Assembly: GCF_039545035.1 (NCBI RefSeq)
Contig: NZ_BAABRO010000008.1
Span: forward strand, 62,001 to 126,000
DNA: 64,000 nt
Reading direction: 5' to 3'
Source: Novipirellula caenicola
GTDB taxonomy: Bacteria > Planctomycetota > Planctomycetia > Pirellulales > Pirellulaceae
Part shown: piece after piece, positions 1-9,262 of the stretch
How the letters are laid out: each line of letters starts with the position of its first letter
Position numbering within the stretch: the stretch's first letter is position 1
Position numbers and translations under genes: made by a program
Notes under the pieces: generated by a model
Told to the model about the DNA's origin: nothing
Databases searched by the model: none
Seen by the model: only the letters and a program-made list of their open reading frames with translations

Positions 1-910
1 CTTCTACCTCGGGGATGTTCAATTTGGCTTTGTTCTTTTCGTAGAACCGCGTGATATCCATTCCGCCTCGCTGTTCTTCTTCGAACATCTTGATCCGTGT
101 TTCCAGGCGTTCGATGCGGCGGGCCAATTGCGGAATGATTTCGTGGTCGCGTTTGACGATCTTGTGACGCGGCACCGCAGGATAGCCCAAATGTCGCTGC
201 ATCGCGGCAAACAGGTACAGCGGTTCTTTGCGGCGGTTGCCAAAGGCAATGCGGCCTTCTTTTTCACCAAATAAAAACGGGCCTTTGCCCTCAAGCGTTT
301 GGCCTGCTTCGACCAATCGCTTGCGATAGTCCTCGCTGGCAAAGAACAGCAGGTCCGCAAAATCAATCAGTCCCACCTGAGCCCGGATCATCAAGATCCA
401 TTTTGCCCAAGTCGCGTCGTAGATCGGATCTTGGCTGATCGCGGTCAAGCCTTTGTCGTAGTTCAGTCGATTGCGACAGAGGGCTTCGAACTGAAACAGA
501 AACAAGCCTGCCGGCTTCGCGTCGCCAGCGCGATACTTGGCATCGGCTTCGAGGATGTGGAGTGCCGTTTCGGTGGCAAAGCGACCGGTTTCGTGTTCGG
601 CTTCTTCGATCAAGTAAGTTTGGAAGGCATTGAAATAATGGCTCATCCGGTGCATTGCCGGCGCCATCACGCCGGAATGCTTCAGTTCAGTCAGTAAGTA
701 CTCCGCCGCGATCGGCAAATTGGTGGTGGCCAGCAACTCGAGCCGTGCCTGCTCTAGCAATTCCTGCATCGGCAATTGTTCGCCAATGCGTTCTTTTAGC
801 AGCTGAAAGAGGTAGCCCTGTTCGACGTATTCGGTGCGATCCAGCGGAGTCGGGCGATTGGGATCGGAGGTGCCCGAGCGTCGATTTTCTGGATTGGGCG
901 CAGTGGTCAT
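1..910 (-). CDS. Conserved hypothetical protein, C-terminus cut by window edge
   Basis: An open frame runs from an ATG at 910 to the left edge without a stop, giving about 303 residues. The protein is mostly helical and charged, with no signal peptide or membrane segment. The last part, before the edge, is rich in Arg, Glu and Lys (ARRIERLETRIKMFEEEQ) and looks like a coiled coil. I recognise no enzyme motif. It lies about 120 bp downstream of fabF on the same strand and could be the last gene of that transcription unit. Codon use resembles the neighbours. The reading frame is clearly coding, but the function is unknown. Confidence 0.75.
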   Translation of the reverse strand, partial: MTTAPNPENRRSGTSDPNRPTPLDRTEYVEQGYLFQLLKERIGEQLPMQELLEQARLELLATTNLPIAAEYLLTELKHSGVMAPAMHRMSHYFNAFQTYLIEEAEHETGRFATETALHILEADAKYRAGDAKPAGLFLFQFEALCRNRLNYDKGLTAISQDPIYDATWAKWILMIRAQVGLIDFADLLFFASEDYRKRLVEAGQTLEGKGPFLFGEKEGRIAFGNRRKEPLYLFAAMQRHLGYPAVPRHKIVKRDHEIIPQLARRIERLETRIKMFEEEQRGGMDITRFYEKNKAKLNIPEVE

Positions 911-1030
911 CGTGATGTCCTACAGACGCCGTGTCATTTGCGGCGGATGGTTTCAATCGGCACGCCAAGCGGTTCACGGGGATCCGCCTGGCGACGCAAC
1001 AGATTGGTCGCACCGAAAAAGGTGCCGCTG

Positions 1031-2278
1031 CTACAGCTTGCGAATGACAACGCATGCATTGTGGCCGCCGAAGCCAAAGCTGTTGCTCATCGCCACTTTG
1101 ACGTCTCGTTTTTTGGCTTCGTTGGGGGTGTAGTCCAAATCGCAAGCAGGATCGGGAGTCTCTAGATTGATCGTGGGAGCGATCGTGGCCGTTTCGATTG
1201 TCTTGCACAAGATGACGGCTTCGATGCCACCGCTAGCGCCCAAGGAATGTCCAAGCGAGCTCTTGGTGCTGCTGATCGAAGTCTTGTAGGCGTGATCGCC
1301 AAAGACCGTCTTGATCGCCTGCGTTTCCGCCTTGTCACCCAGCGGGGTGCTGGTTCCGTGGGCATTGATGTAGTCGATTTCGGTCGGTTGGATTCCCGCG
1401 TCGTCGATTGCGGCTTGCATCGCGGCGGCAGCGCCAAGGCCTGCTGGGTCCGGAGCGGTGATGTGTCCTGCGTCGCTGGTGGTTCCGTAACCAATGATTT
1501 CGGCATAGATCTTTGCACCGCGAGCCTTCGCATGCTCGAGTTCTTCGAAGATCAGCACGCCGGCGCCTTCACCAAGCACGAAGCCATCGCGATTGGCGTC
1601 AAACGGTCGGCTGGCCCCGGCCGGGTCTTCGTTGCGAGTTGAAAGCGCCTTCATGTTCTGAAACGCTGCCAAGCCCATGCGGGTGATCGCGGCTTCGGTG
1701 CCGCCGGTGATCACCAAATCGGTCTCGCCAAGCTGGATGCTTCGCATGGCTTCGCCCATCGCGTTGGTGGCACTGGCGCAAGCGGTTGCGACGGCAAAGT
1801 TGGGGCCTTTTAATCCGTGCGTGATCGAGATGTTGCCGCCAGCGGCGTTCAGCATCATCTTGGGCACGGTAAAGGGGCTGACGCGGTCCGGGCCCTTGGT
1901 GATCATTTTCTCGATCTGGACTTCGATTTCACCAAGTCCGCCGATACCGGAACCGAGTATCACGCCACACATGTGTCGATCCAGCGACGCGAAATCGATC
2001 GAGGCATCGGTGATCGCTTGTTCGGCTGCGTGGACCGCGAATTGGGTGAAGCGGTCGAGTCGTTTGGCTTCGCGATGATCCACCACCCCCGAGATATCGA
2101 AATCGGGGATATCACCGCCGAAGTGGACCTTGTATTGGCTGGTATCGAGCGTGGTCAGGTCATGAATACCCGATTCACCTGCTGTCAAACGTTGCCAAAA
2201 TTGCGGGACGTCCACTGCGAGTGGTGAAACCACACCCAAACCAGTAATGACAACGCGACGTTCCGACCGGGCTTGCAT
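1031..2278 (-). CDS. fabF: 3-oxoacyl-ACP synthase II (KAS II)
   Basis: Condensing enzyme of type II fatty-acid synthesis: it extends acyl-ACP with malonyl-ACP in the cytoplasm. The 415-residue product has the thiolase-fold Cys-His-His triad: Cys167 in VATACASATNA, His307 in NAHGTSTPLGD and His344 in STKSSLGHSLGASGG, with Lys339 beside it. Length is the usual one for FabF. The frame is open further upstream, but the ATG at 2278 (MQARSERRVVITGLG) places the conserved VVITG strand where FabF proteins normally start, so I chose it. It follows acpP by 194 bp in the order acpP-fabF seen in many bacteria. FabB is the alternative, but the length and the order favour FabF. Confidence 0.96.
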   Translation of the reverse strand: MQARSERRVVITGLGVVSPLAVDVPQFWQRLTAGESGIHDLTTLDTSQYKVHFGGDIPDFDISGVVDHREAKRLDRFTQFAVHAAEQAITDASIDFASLDRHMCGVILGSGIGGLGEIEVQIEKMITKGPDRVSPFTVPKMMLNAAGGNISITHGLKGPNFAVATACASATNAMGEAMRSIQLGETDLVITGGTEAAITRMGLAAFQNMKALSTRNEDPAGASRPFDANRDGFVLGEGAGVLIFEELEHAKARGAKIYAEIIGYGTTSDAGHITAPDPAGLGAAAAMQAAIDDAGIQPTEIDYINAHGTSTPLGDKAETQAIKTVFGDHAYKTSISSTKSSLGHSLGASGGIEAVILCKTIETATIAPTINLETPDPACDLDYTPNEAKKRDVKVAMSNSFGFGGHNACVVIRKL

Positions 2279-2471
2279 CAAGAAGGCCTTCAATAAGTAT
2301 CGAGAAGAGTAATCAGCTGAGTTTACAAAATAAATGCCGCCTTGACATGTTCTCGTGAGCCAAAAAGGGGCCACGCCAACATCTCTCGGGCGGCAAGAGC
2401 GTCAACAATCGAATTGTTGGTTAACGTTGTTGGAGCGGAACCAAGCCGTCCATCATTATTGACCGACAGCC

Positions 2472-2717
2472 TTAGGCGTCATCACCTTTGGCGTTCTCGA
2501 TGAAATCGACTGCCTCACCTACCTTTTGGATCTTTTCAGCAGCTTCGTCGGGAATACTGATGTCAAACTCTTCTTCGAGTTCCATCACAAGTTCCACGGT
2601 ATCGAGTGAGTCAGCACCGAGATCGTTCACGAAGGAGGTTTCTCGAGTAATCTTGTCTTTGTCGACGCCAAGTTGTTCAGCAACGATATCGACAACGCGT
2701 TCTTCGACGCTAGCCAT
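2472..2717 (-). CDS. acpP: Acyl carrier protein
   Basis: Small acidic carrier (81 residues) that holds the growing acyl chain as a thioester on 4'-phosphopantetheine. The attachment Ser37 lies in the classic [12 protein letters not shown] motif, followed by [11 protein letters not shown], the acidic recognition helix. A purine-rich GGAGAT about 7 nt before the ATG is a good ribosome binding site. It sits between fabG and fabF in the fatty-acid cluster. Gene length and charge are typical of AcpP, and nothing looks unusual. Confidence 0.97.
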   Translation of the reverse strand: MASVEERVVDIVAEQLGVDKDKITRETSFVNDLGADSLDTVELVMELEEEFDISIPDEAAEKIQKVGEAVDFIENAKGDDA

Positions 2718-3054
2718 GGGCTATCTCCGGGGGAAATGTCAGCAAGTTTGTTAGGAGGATACGAGGTTCGGGGAAGCGGAGTAACTCGACTTCCCCAAAA
2801 CCGGTCTTAACGAAGGCTCAATCAAGATTGGCAACTCCGTCTTTGTTGGCCCAGCCTTCATTCAAGGGTTAGAGCCCGGCAGCGACCAGTGCTTTCGCCG
2901 AAAAGATAGGTCAAAAAGCTAAATCACGTCAATACACCGACAGGCTGTATGCGACGGAAGTATCGTGATTTTCGCGAAGGCACGCAATCTGGTGAAGGAT
3001 TGAGGGCCGCTTTGCTCTCTCTTTCGCGGGCAGTCACCGGTCAGCGTTGGCGGA
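2718..3054. other. Intergenic region between fabG and acpP
   Basis: This 337-bp stretch holds no convincing gene. It includes the acpP ribosome binding site next to the start and probably an acpP promoter, as expected for a highly expressed carrier protein. I could not identify -35/-10 boxes with confidence, and I saw no strong hairpin. Confidence 0.5.
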
Positions 3055-3813
3055 TTAGCCAATCATCCCACCGTCCACGACGATGGTTTGCCCCGAGACG
3101 TAGCCGGCATCCGCCGATGCGAGGAACAGCACCGCGGCAGCCACTTCTTCGGGTTTGCCAACACGTTTGGCAGGAATTCGTTTTTTGACTTCTTCGAGCA
3201 CCACATCGCCCAATTCAGCCGTCATTTCGCTGGCGATAAATCCAGGGGCGATCGCGTTGACCGTCACGCCGCGGTTGACCAATTCTTTGCTGAGCGTGCG
3301 TGTCAGTGCGATCATGCCCGCCTTGCTCGCCGAGTAATTGGCTTGGCCGGGGTTGCCGATCATGCCCGAGATGCTGGCCATGTTGATGATTCGGCCGTAT
3401 TTCTTTTTCCGCATCAAACCGGCCGCAGCACGGCAACAAACAAAACAGCTGGTCAAGTTGGTGGCGATCACGTCGTCCCATTCTTCGTCGGACATGCCCC
3501 GCATCAGTTTGTCGCGAGTGATCCCGGCATTGTTGACCAAAATGTCCAATCGGCCATGCTTTTCCGCAGTCCCTTCGATCGCTGCCGCTGCCGCGGCGCG
3601 GTCGGTCACGTCCACCGACATCGCTTCGGCGGTACCGCCAGCCGCTTCGATCTCGCTAACGGTGGAAGCCAGCTTGTCGGCGTTGCGTGCCAAGCAGACC
3701 ACATGGGCTCCGTTTTGAGCCAAGGCGACTGCGACCGCCTTTCCAAGCCCTTGCGATGCTCCGGTGACGACCGCCACTTGGCCCTTCAAGTCCACTGAGA
3801 TGGATAGTTGCAT
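3055..3813 (-). CDS. fabG: 3-oxoacyl-ACP reductase
   Basis: NADPH-dependent short-chain dehydrogenase that reduces 3-oxoacyl-ACP in each elongation round. In the 252-residue product I see the Rossmann TGASQGLGKAVA motif near residues 17-28, NNAG at 94-97, and the catalytic Ser147, Tyr160 and Lys164 (GQANYSASKAG), with Asn119 upstream. The C-terminal GYVSGQTIVVDGGMIG matches FabG. It lies between fabD and acpP on the same strand. General SDR enzymes look alike, but the location settles the call. Confidence 0.95.
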   Translation of the reverse strand: MQLSISVDLKGQVAVVTGASQGLGKAVAVALAQNGAHVVCLARNADKLASTVSEIEAAGGTAEAMSVDVTDRAAAAAAIEGTAEKHGRLDILVNNAGITRDKLMRGMSDEEWDDVIATNLTSCFVCCRAAAGLMRKKKYGRIINMASISGMIGNPGQANYSASKAGMIALTRTLSKELVNRGVTVNAIAPGFIASEMTAELGDVVLEEVKKRIPAKRVGKPEEVAAAVLFLASADAGYVSGQTIVVDGGMIG

Positions 3814-4018
3814 GGTGCGTTTGTCTTTCTAGATCAAAGGAATGTGAGCGTTGTAGCACAGGCCGCCCGTGGGATAGGCTTCCAGCCTGTCGTCGGTATT
3901 GCGTGTGCAGCCTTATTTCGTGTGCCAGCCTTCAAGCCCCGTCTGGTCCGCTCCGTTTCCGCTCTGCGTTCAGGCGAGTGGAGCGTCCGCTGTCTTGAGG
4001 TCGAAGCTGTGTTGGGAT

Positions 4019-4945
4019 TCAGCCGTCTCCGAAGCCTTCGGTAGGCAGTTTGCGGTGAATCCGCTTCAGCGTTCCCTGCAACACGCGGCCGGTACCGGCT
4101 TCGAGGAATCCTTCGATGCCATCGTCCATCATTTTGCGGATCGAAGCTTCCCAGAGAACGGGATTGACGACTTGGCGGCTGAGCAAGTTTTTGATTTCGG
4201 CGGCGGATTGGTGCGGTGCCGCGTCGACATTGCTGTAAACCGGGATGCGAGTGTCTTGGATCTCGATCGATTCGAGCGCTTCGCCCAGCTTGGCAACCGC
4301 CGATTGCATCAGCGAGGTGTGGAAGGCGCCGGCAACACTAAGCCGCACGGTCTTCATCGCACCGGCTTCTTGGGCGGCGGATTCAACACGATCGATCGCC
4401 GAAAGATGTCCAGAGACCGCAATATTACCGGGGCACAGCAGGTTTGCTGGCTGCAGCACTTCGTCGCCTTGGCGAGATTGGTCGCAAACCGCCTGCACCT
4501 TTTCCAGGTCCAATCCGAGGATGCTGGCCATTCCGCTTTGCACTGCGTCCGAGGCAGCCTGCATCGCTTCGCCTCGTCGTTGGACGAGCCGGACGGCGTC
4601 TTTGAATTGGATTCCGCCCGCGAAACAGACGGCGGTGTATTCGCCGAGACTCAATCCGGCTGCGGCTTTGATTTTGTCGCCCAGTTCTGGGCGTTCGCTC
4701 AACACGACCTCGGCGGCTGCCATGCCAACGACAAACAGTGCCGGTTGGCAGAATTCGGTTGCGTTCAGCTTGTCTTCGGGGCCTTCTTGCGAAAGCGCGA
4801 TCAGATCGTAGCCGAGTACTTCCGATGCAGTGTCGTAGAGCGCGCGGGCTTGAGGATAGTTTTCACACAGCCAGCGTCCCATGCCGATGTTTTGAGCACC
4901 TTGGCCTGGGAAAAGAATGCCCACAGAGTCAACGTCGAGCGCCAC
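4019..4945 (-). CDS. fabD: Malonyl-CoA:ACP transacylase
   Basis: Moves the malonyl group from CoA to ACP, supplying extender units for FabF. The 308-residue protein has the oxyanion GQGAQ motif (residues 14-18), the nucleophile Ser99 in GLSLGEY, the substrate-binding Arg124 (VQRRGEAMQ) and the catalytic His209 (GAFHTSLM). Spacing between these residues equals that of characterised FabD enzymes. It is 74 bp downstream of rpmF and 205 bp upstream of fabG, all on the minus strand. fabH and plsX, which often accompany this set, are not in the window. Confidence 0.96.
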   Translation of the reverse strand: MALDVDSVGILFPGQGAQNIGMGRWLCENYPQARALYDTASEVLGYDLIALSQEGPEDKLNATEFCQPALFVVGMAAAEVVLSERPELGDKIKAAAGLSLGEYTAVCFAGGIQFKDAVRLVQRRGEAMQAASDAVQSGMASILGLDLEKVQAVCDQSRQGDEVLQPANLLCPGNIAVSGHLSAIDRVESAAQEAGAMKTVRLSVAGAFHTSLMQSAVAKLGEALESIEIQDTRIPVYSNVDAAPHQSAAEIKNLLSRQVVNPVLWEASIRKMMDDGIEGFLEAGTGRVLQGTLKRIHRKLPTEGFGDG

Positions 4946-5019
4946 AGCAGCCCCTTCTTCAAAGATGCAGAAGCCTTGCGGTGCAAGGCAAGTGCCTCAG
5001 GAAAACGAACGCGTCGAAC

Positions 5020-5202
5020 TTATTCGTTAGGCGATTCGACGACGGTGCGGCCTTGGTAGTACCCACATTTAGGGCAGATCGTGTGCGTTGGCACTGCCGA
5101 GCTGCATTGTGGGCAATAAGCGACTTGACGCTTCTTGACGTGGTCATGTGAACGACGTTTGCCGGTTCGGCTATTGGAATGTTTTCTTTTGGGGACAGCC
5201 AT
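5020..5202 (-). CDS. rpmF: 50S ribosomal protein L32
   Basis: A 60-residue basic protein of the large ribosomal subunit. The MAVPKRKHSNSRTGKRRSHD start is the L32 signature, and four cysteines (30, 33, 43, 46; CPQC and CPKC) form the zinc-binding version. It is the first gene of the fatty-acid cluster, an association (rpmF with fab genes) widespread in bacteria. The start is the first ATG and fits the family exactly. Confidence 0.97.
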   Translation of the reverse strand: MAVPKRKHSNSRTGKRRSHDHVKKRQVAYCPQCSSAVPTHTICPKCGYYQGRTVVESPNE

Positions 5203-5650
5203 CGCTGGGGGTCCATAAGTGACAGGTTTTAGATGGAATCGAGCCGCGTATCGTAGGAACTTACCTGCGTGATCGTCAACGCGGCAGCGGAACTTTCTTC
5301 TAAATTTGAGTTAAATGATGCCGATTCTTGCCAGAAACCTCGTCAATCACGGCAGACAAGGTACGATTTTTGCCCTTTTCGGAAACCGAACGCTTGCGAG
5401 GTCGCAGCTGGCCAGTGGGCGAATGTTCACTGTTTTGCCCCGAGTGGGGCATCAAATCAATCATTGACGAGCTACCGCGTAGTTACCGTCGCCAGACGGT
5501 GGAGAGGCGTCGAAATGCTCCACGCTCTGGCGAGCGTCGCTGTTCTCCACTCCACGCTCTGGCGAGCGTAGCTACTCACTGCGCTATGTTGAGCGTAGCT
5601 ACTCATCTAACTCGACGGCGACTCGACTGCGGTCATTACGGTTTCGAATC
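5203..5650. other. Intergenic region upstream of rpmF
   Basis: No gene is visible in these 448 bp. The rpmF promoter must lie near 5203-5300. The far half carries a dispersed hairpin repeat (5479-5575, listed separately), followed by short copies of GAGCGTAGCTACTCA at about 5564-5607. Nothing else stands out. Confidence 0.5.
5479..5575. repeat. Dispersed hairpin repeat, copy A
   Basis: The ends form an imperfect inverted repeat: 5479-5495 (GTAGTTACCGTCGCCAG) pairs with 5559-5575 (CTGGCGAGCGTAGCTAC), 14 of 17 positions. Inside are GTGGAG/CTCCAC arms and two copies of CTCTGGCGAGCGT. The left 70 bp align closely with the element at 17077-17150, so this is a repeat family and not a unique terminator. 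Confidence 0.7.
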
Positions 5651-6649
5651 TTATTCCGGTTTGAACGCCACCATCATCCCCAACCCCATCCGGCTGGCAG
5701 GGATAAAGGTGAACTTGATCTTTTCCAATCCCTCGCTGACCAGCAGCGATTCCGCCTCCTTCAGCGTCTTGATTGCCCCGCCCTGAGTTTCCAGTTCGAG
5801 TTTGAGGGCCTCGGTTGATTCGGTCAAATTCGGCTTGCTGGGGCCACGAAATAAATCGATCACGATCACGCGGCCGCCGGGACGAACCGCCGAAATCGCT
5901 CGTTTCAATAGCGTGATCTGCTCGTTGGGGTGCTGGGCAAACAAGCGTTGGGCGATCAACGCGATATCGAAATCGTTGGGTAAATCGTTTTCGGAGGCCA
6001 GTTCCGCTGAGGCGGGGTCGGCTTGGATCGCGGTAAAGCGTGGCTTCAATCCGATCGAATCGGCCATCGTGGTGGCTGCAGCGATCGGGCCGGGGAAATC
6101 GACCGCCGTGATCGTCGATTTCGCGTCGCGGTGAGCCATCGCACAGCTCCAAACGGCCGAGCCGCAGCCGAGGTCCAGGATTTTTGGGCCTTCGACTTCG
6201 CCTTCACCGCCAATGTTCAGCATCTCGGCAGCTTCCATCGCCGCGGGAGTATGCGCCCACTGCGTCGCCGCAACATGGTCAAAGTATTCCGTCGGCGACA
6301 CGGCGGCTCGGTCGCCCTTGCCAACCACGCGAGCGGTGAGCTTTTGCCAGCGTCGATCCCCCAAGTCCTTGTCGTACTGGCACAACAGCTGCGCTGCTTG
6401 CGACAACGCATAGTCGTCTTCGTATTTTTCAAAAATGCCGATCGCGGTCATCGCGTCGAGCAGCAATTGGGTTGGTTCGGGCGAGAGCGAGAGCGTGCTG
6501 CAGAGCTGTTCAGCCGTGTGCTGTCCTTTTCGCAATTGGTCGATCAGCCCGGTTTCTCGGGCCGAGCGAAGCAGATGAGAAACCGCATTGATCTGCATCA
6601 GCTCGTGATATTGATTCAGCGTTTGGTCGCGAGAAGTCATCGTTGGCAT
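5651..6649 (-). CDS. SAM-dependent methyltransferase, O-methyltransferase type
   Basis: A 332-residue protein with a winged-helix dimerisation-like N-terminal half (residues about 15-100, LLRSARETGLIDQL...TAEQL) and a class I methyltransferase domain. Motif I is ILDLGCGSAVW at 157-167, followed by an acidic strand end (AVDFPGPI) and GGRVIVIDLF. This architecture matches acetylserotonin/hydroxyneurosporene-type O-methyltransferases. The substrate cannot be read from sequence. It stands alone between the rpmF upstream region and the diheme gene. An alternative start lies at 6640 (MTSRDQ). Confidence 0.8.
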   Translation of the reverse strand: MPTMTSRDQTLNQYHELMQINAVSHLLRSARETGLIDQLRKGQHTAEQLCSTLSLSPEPTQLLLDAMTAIGIFEKYEDDYALSQAAQLLCQYDKDLGDRRWQKLTARVVGKGDRAAVSPTEYFDHVAATQWAHTPAAMEAAEMLNIGGEGEVEGPKILDLGCGSAVWSCAMAHRDAKSTITAVDFPGPIAAATTMADSIGLKPRFTAIQADPASAELASENDLPNDFDIALIAQRLFAQHPNEQITLLKRAISAVRPGGRVIVIDLFRGPSKPNLTESTEALKLELETQGGAIKTLKEAESLLVSEGLEKIKFTFIPASRMGLGMMVAFKPE

Positions 6650-6787
6650 GTCACAAGGGGTGAGCGGGAAGAAGCAGCAAAACGATGATTCTGAATCGAA
6701 ACGCGTTTTTTTCCAAGCCGACGCAGGTGGACTTTACCGTGGGCATGAGCCCCGCGCCGCGACGCTACTACCCTGCCCTGCTCTGCC

Positions 6788-8779
6788 CTACCCCTTTACC
6801 CATTTCAGCCACTGGGTGATGTACGCGGCGGGAGTGACGCGAAACGCAGTCTGAAACGCTTGCTCGAATGGCAAACCATCGCTGAGGTTTCGCATCAGGG
6901 CGTCAAAGTTTTTGCGGCGTCCGCGATCCATCATCGACGCCGCGATGGCCATGCTGATGCGATCGGTTTGCTCGGGTTTCAATTTTTCGCCGAGGAATTG
7001 CTTGGCATCCTTCATCGCCACCACCGCCGCGGAAATCTCGGCGTCCTCGCGACGTTTCGCATCGCGATCGACCTTTGTTCCTGATTTGGAAAATACACTC
7101 GCGCCGACTCCTTCGGCGAACCACCGTGGAACATCCATTCCTCGCGTGGCAACGGCAAGGCTGACGAGGGGGGAAATCAGTCGATTGGCGATCTCGTCCT
7201 CTTCGTCGCGGTCGGTGGCGACCACGGCGATGTAGGCGTTGATCCCGTCGAACTTCCAGTGGGAATTCCAATCCGAAGGCACATCACGAGCTTCGATCAT
7301 CTTGGCGAATTCGCTGTAGTCGTAACGTCGCGGCATCACGAAAATCGTCGCTTTGCCCCGGAAAAACGCTTCGCCCTCGCCGGCGTCGACAACCGTTTTT
7401 GCCCACTTCAGTTCTTCTTCGGCCTTGGCACCAACCAGTTCGAGCGTCGGTTTGGATGCAGTCCCGGTGACAAAGAAATGGTCGGTCGACAGCGAGTGCG
7501 TCTCGCCCCCGCTGGCGTTCACCAGTTTCAGGTCATCTTCGGCGTCCGCTTTTCGTTTCGCACTGATCTCGCTCGCCGAGGCTTTTTTCATCCACGCCAA
7601 CTTGCTCATCACGTCGAGCGGTTGGTCCTTGCTGGCCCCGTCCAGCGTGGCTCCTTCATTGATCCAAGTGGAGATCAACTGGATCGAGTCTTCGGAAAAG
7701 GCGGGGCGACCCCCGGCGGGCATCCGTTCGCCGACCATGCCACGCAGTTTTTTGACAAGCAAGCTGTCCGCTGCATTGCCGGGCGAAATGATCGGGCCGC
7801 TGTCGCCGCCTCGCATCATGCGTGCGAAGGTATCGAGCTGCAGTCCGCCTCGCGTTTGCATCGCGTCGATGTGACATCCCTTGCACGCTTCGACTAACAG
7901 CGGAGCGATGTCTCCGGCAAAGCTGACGGTTTCTTTCCCGGTGGCTTGTTTGACTTCAGGCATTGCGGTTTTAACCGGTTCGTCGATCGGAGCCACGCCG
8001 CTGCCCGCAGAAAGGGTGGCCGTTGGATCGGTGCCGTCGAATTTGGCGCCGCCGTTAATCCAAGTCTTCAGCGTTAGCAATTCTTGCGTCGACACGCTGC
8101 CGTTGGGCGGCATCGCTCCCGATTCAATCACTTCGACCAACACGCTGTTGGGCACGTCGCCGGGGAATACGACGACGCCTGCCCGCGAGCCTTTCATCAG
8201 AGCTTCGTAGTTTGCCATGTTGAATCCACCCTTGGATCCTGAGACATGGCAGCGTCCACAGCGACCCACCAAAATGGGCGCGACGTGCTGGGTGAAGCTA
8301 ACGCCAGCGGCAAAATCGACTTTCGGCGGCGTTGCATTCGGGGGCTGAGCCGATGGATCGTTGATGTCAAAGATAACCATCTCAGGCTTTTCGCCTTCCT
8401 CGCCCGCCGCTGCGCCGTCGGCTTTAGGGGCGTCGACCGAGGGGAGCGTGGGGCGACGAAACGGAGGCACCGCGACGCCTTCGAGTTCCAGCAGCGCGTG
8501 GGCGGTCGAGATTCGCTTCATCGCCGGTTCAAACGCATCGAGCAACTCGGCCGAACCGACTTTCATGGCGATGTCGATCTGGTCCATCGCTCGCGTGATC
8601 GCCTCACCGGCCGCTGAGAAATTGCCCGCTTTGTATTCGATCCCTGCCGTGCGAATCGTTTGGTTGACGGTGTCGACCGCTCGCTTTTCTCGAGCACTCA
8701 ATTCGGCCGCGTTCGCCAATCCCCCCCACAAGAGAACAGGCAGCACTAAAACGGTGAAGACCAGAAAACGCATCGGCAT
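6788..8779 (-). CDS. Secreted diheme cytochrome c protein with degenerate peptidase-like tail
   Basis: The product (663 residues from the ATG at 8779) begins with a signal peptide (MPMRFLVFTVLVLPVLLWGG). It has two c-type heme sites, CGRCH (Cys174, Cys177, His178) and CKGCH (Cys299, Cys302, His303), each followed by a MPPNG- or MPAGG-type loop as in planctomycete cytochromes. The C-terminal third (VPRWFAEGVGASVFS) resembles peptidase-MA/DUF1570 domains but lacks HExxH. The frame is open to an ATG at 8833, but TATAAT lies only 7 nt before that ATG; if it is a -10 box, transcription would start around 8833, favouring 8779 or 8773. Likely periplasmic; the redox partner is unknown. Confidence 0.8.
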   Translation of the reverse strand: MPMRFLVFTVLVLPVLLWGGLANAAELSAREKRAVDTVNQTIRTAGIEYKAGNFSAAGEAITRAMDQIDIAMKVGSAELLDAFEPAMKRISTAHALLELEGVAVPPFRRPTLPSVDAPKADGAAAGEEGEKPEMVIFDINDPSAQPPNATPPKVDFAAGVSFTQHVAPILVGRCGRCHVSGSKGGFNMANYEALMKGSRAGVVVFPGDVPNSVLVEVIESGAMPPNGSVSTQELLTLKTWINGGAKFDGTDPTATLSAGSGVAPIDEPVKTAMPEVKQATGKETVSFAGDIAPLLVEACKGCHIDAMQTRGGLQLDTFARMMRGGDSGPIISPGNAADSLLVKKLRGMVGERMPAGGRPAFSEDSIQLISTWINEGATLDGASKDQPLDVMSKLAWMKKASASEISAKRKADAEDDLKLVNASGGETHSLSTDHFFVTGTASKPTLELVGAKAEEELKWAKTVVDAGEGEAFFRGKATIFVMPRRYDYSEFAKMIEARDVPSDWNSHWKFDGINAYIAVVATDRDEEDEIANRLISPLVSLAVATRGMDVPRWFAEGVGASVFSKSGTKVDRDAKRREDAEISAAVVAMKDAKQFLGEKLKPEQTDRISMAIAASMMDRGRRKNFDALMRNLSDGLPFEQAFQTAFRVTPAAYITQWLKWVKG

Positions 8780-8960
8780 CGAACCAGGGCAATAGGATAC
8801 AAGCGGGGCAGCACGATTAGGGAATGAACGCATGAGCCCATTATAAAGTACCCGCTAAGCGATTTCGTCCTCGAAATCCCGCCGCCGCCGCGAATTGATG
8901 CTCCCACCGTCACGGCTAATCGGAATGATCGTCACGGGGGGAGGGAGAGTGGGAGTGAGG

Positions 8961-9139
8961 GAGTGAGGAGTGAGGAGTGAGGAGTGAGGAGTGAGGAGTG
9001 AGGAGTGAGGAGTGAGGAGTGAGGAGTGAGGAGTGAGGAGTGAGGAGTGAGGAGTGAAGGAGTGAAGGAGTGAAGGAGTGAAGGAGTGAAGGAGTGAAGG
9101 AGTGAAGGAGTGAAGGAGTGAAGGAGTGAAGGAGTGAAG
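8961..9139 (+). repeat. Tandem microsatellite: 7-bp array joined to 8-bp array
   Basis: Positions 8961-9051 hold 13 perfect copies of GAGTGAG. Without a gap, 9052-9139 hold 11 perfect copies of GAGTGAAG, ending in GAGTGG. The octamer equals the heptamer plus one A. Imperfect GGGAGTGAG copies lead in from about 8940. Neither unit is a multiple of three, and the array lies between genes, upstream of the diheme gene and downstream of aroC, so length change could alter expression but not a frame. Confidence 0.97.
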
Positions 9140-9262
9140 GAGTGGCTTTACCTCCCCTTTGGGGAGGTCAGAGTCGGCGGTAGCCGGCTCTGGGTGGGGC
9201 TCGTTGTGTTAGCAGACGAGCGTGCAAGCGAGATAGGCTGCGTGCAAAACCCGCCCCACAGC

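Noticed and set aside
8961-9139. Reading the 7/8-bp repeat as a coding repeat
   Set aside because: Units are not multiples of three and no gene extends across the array.
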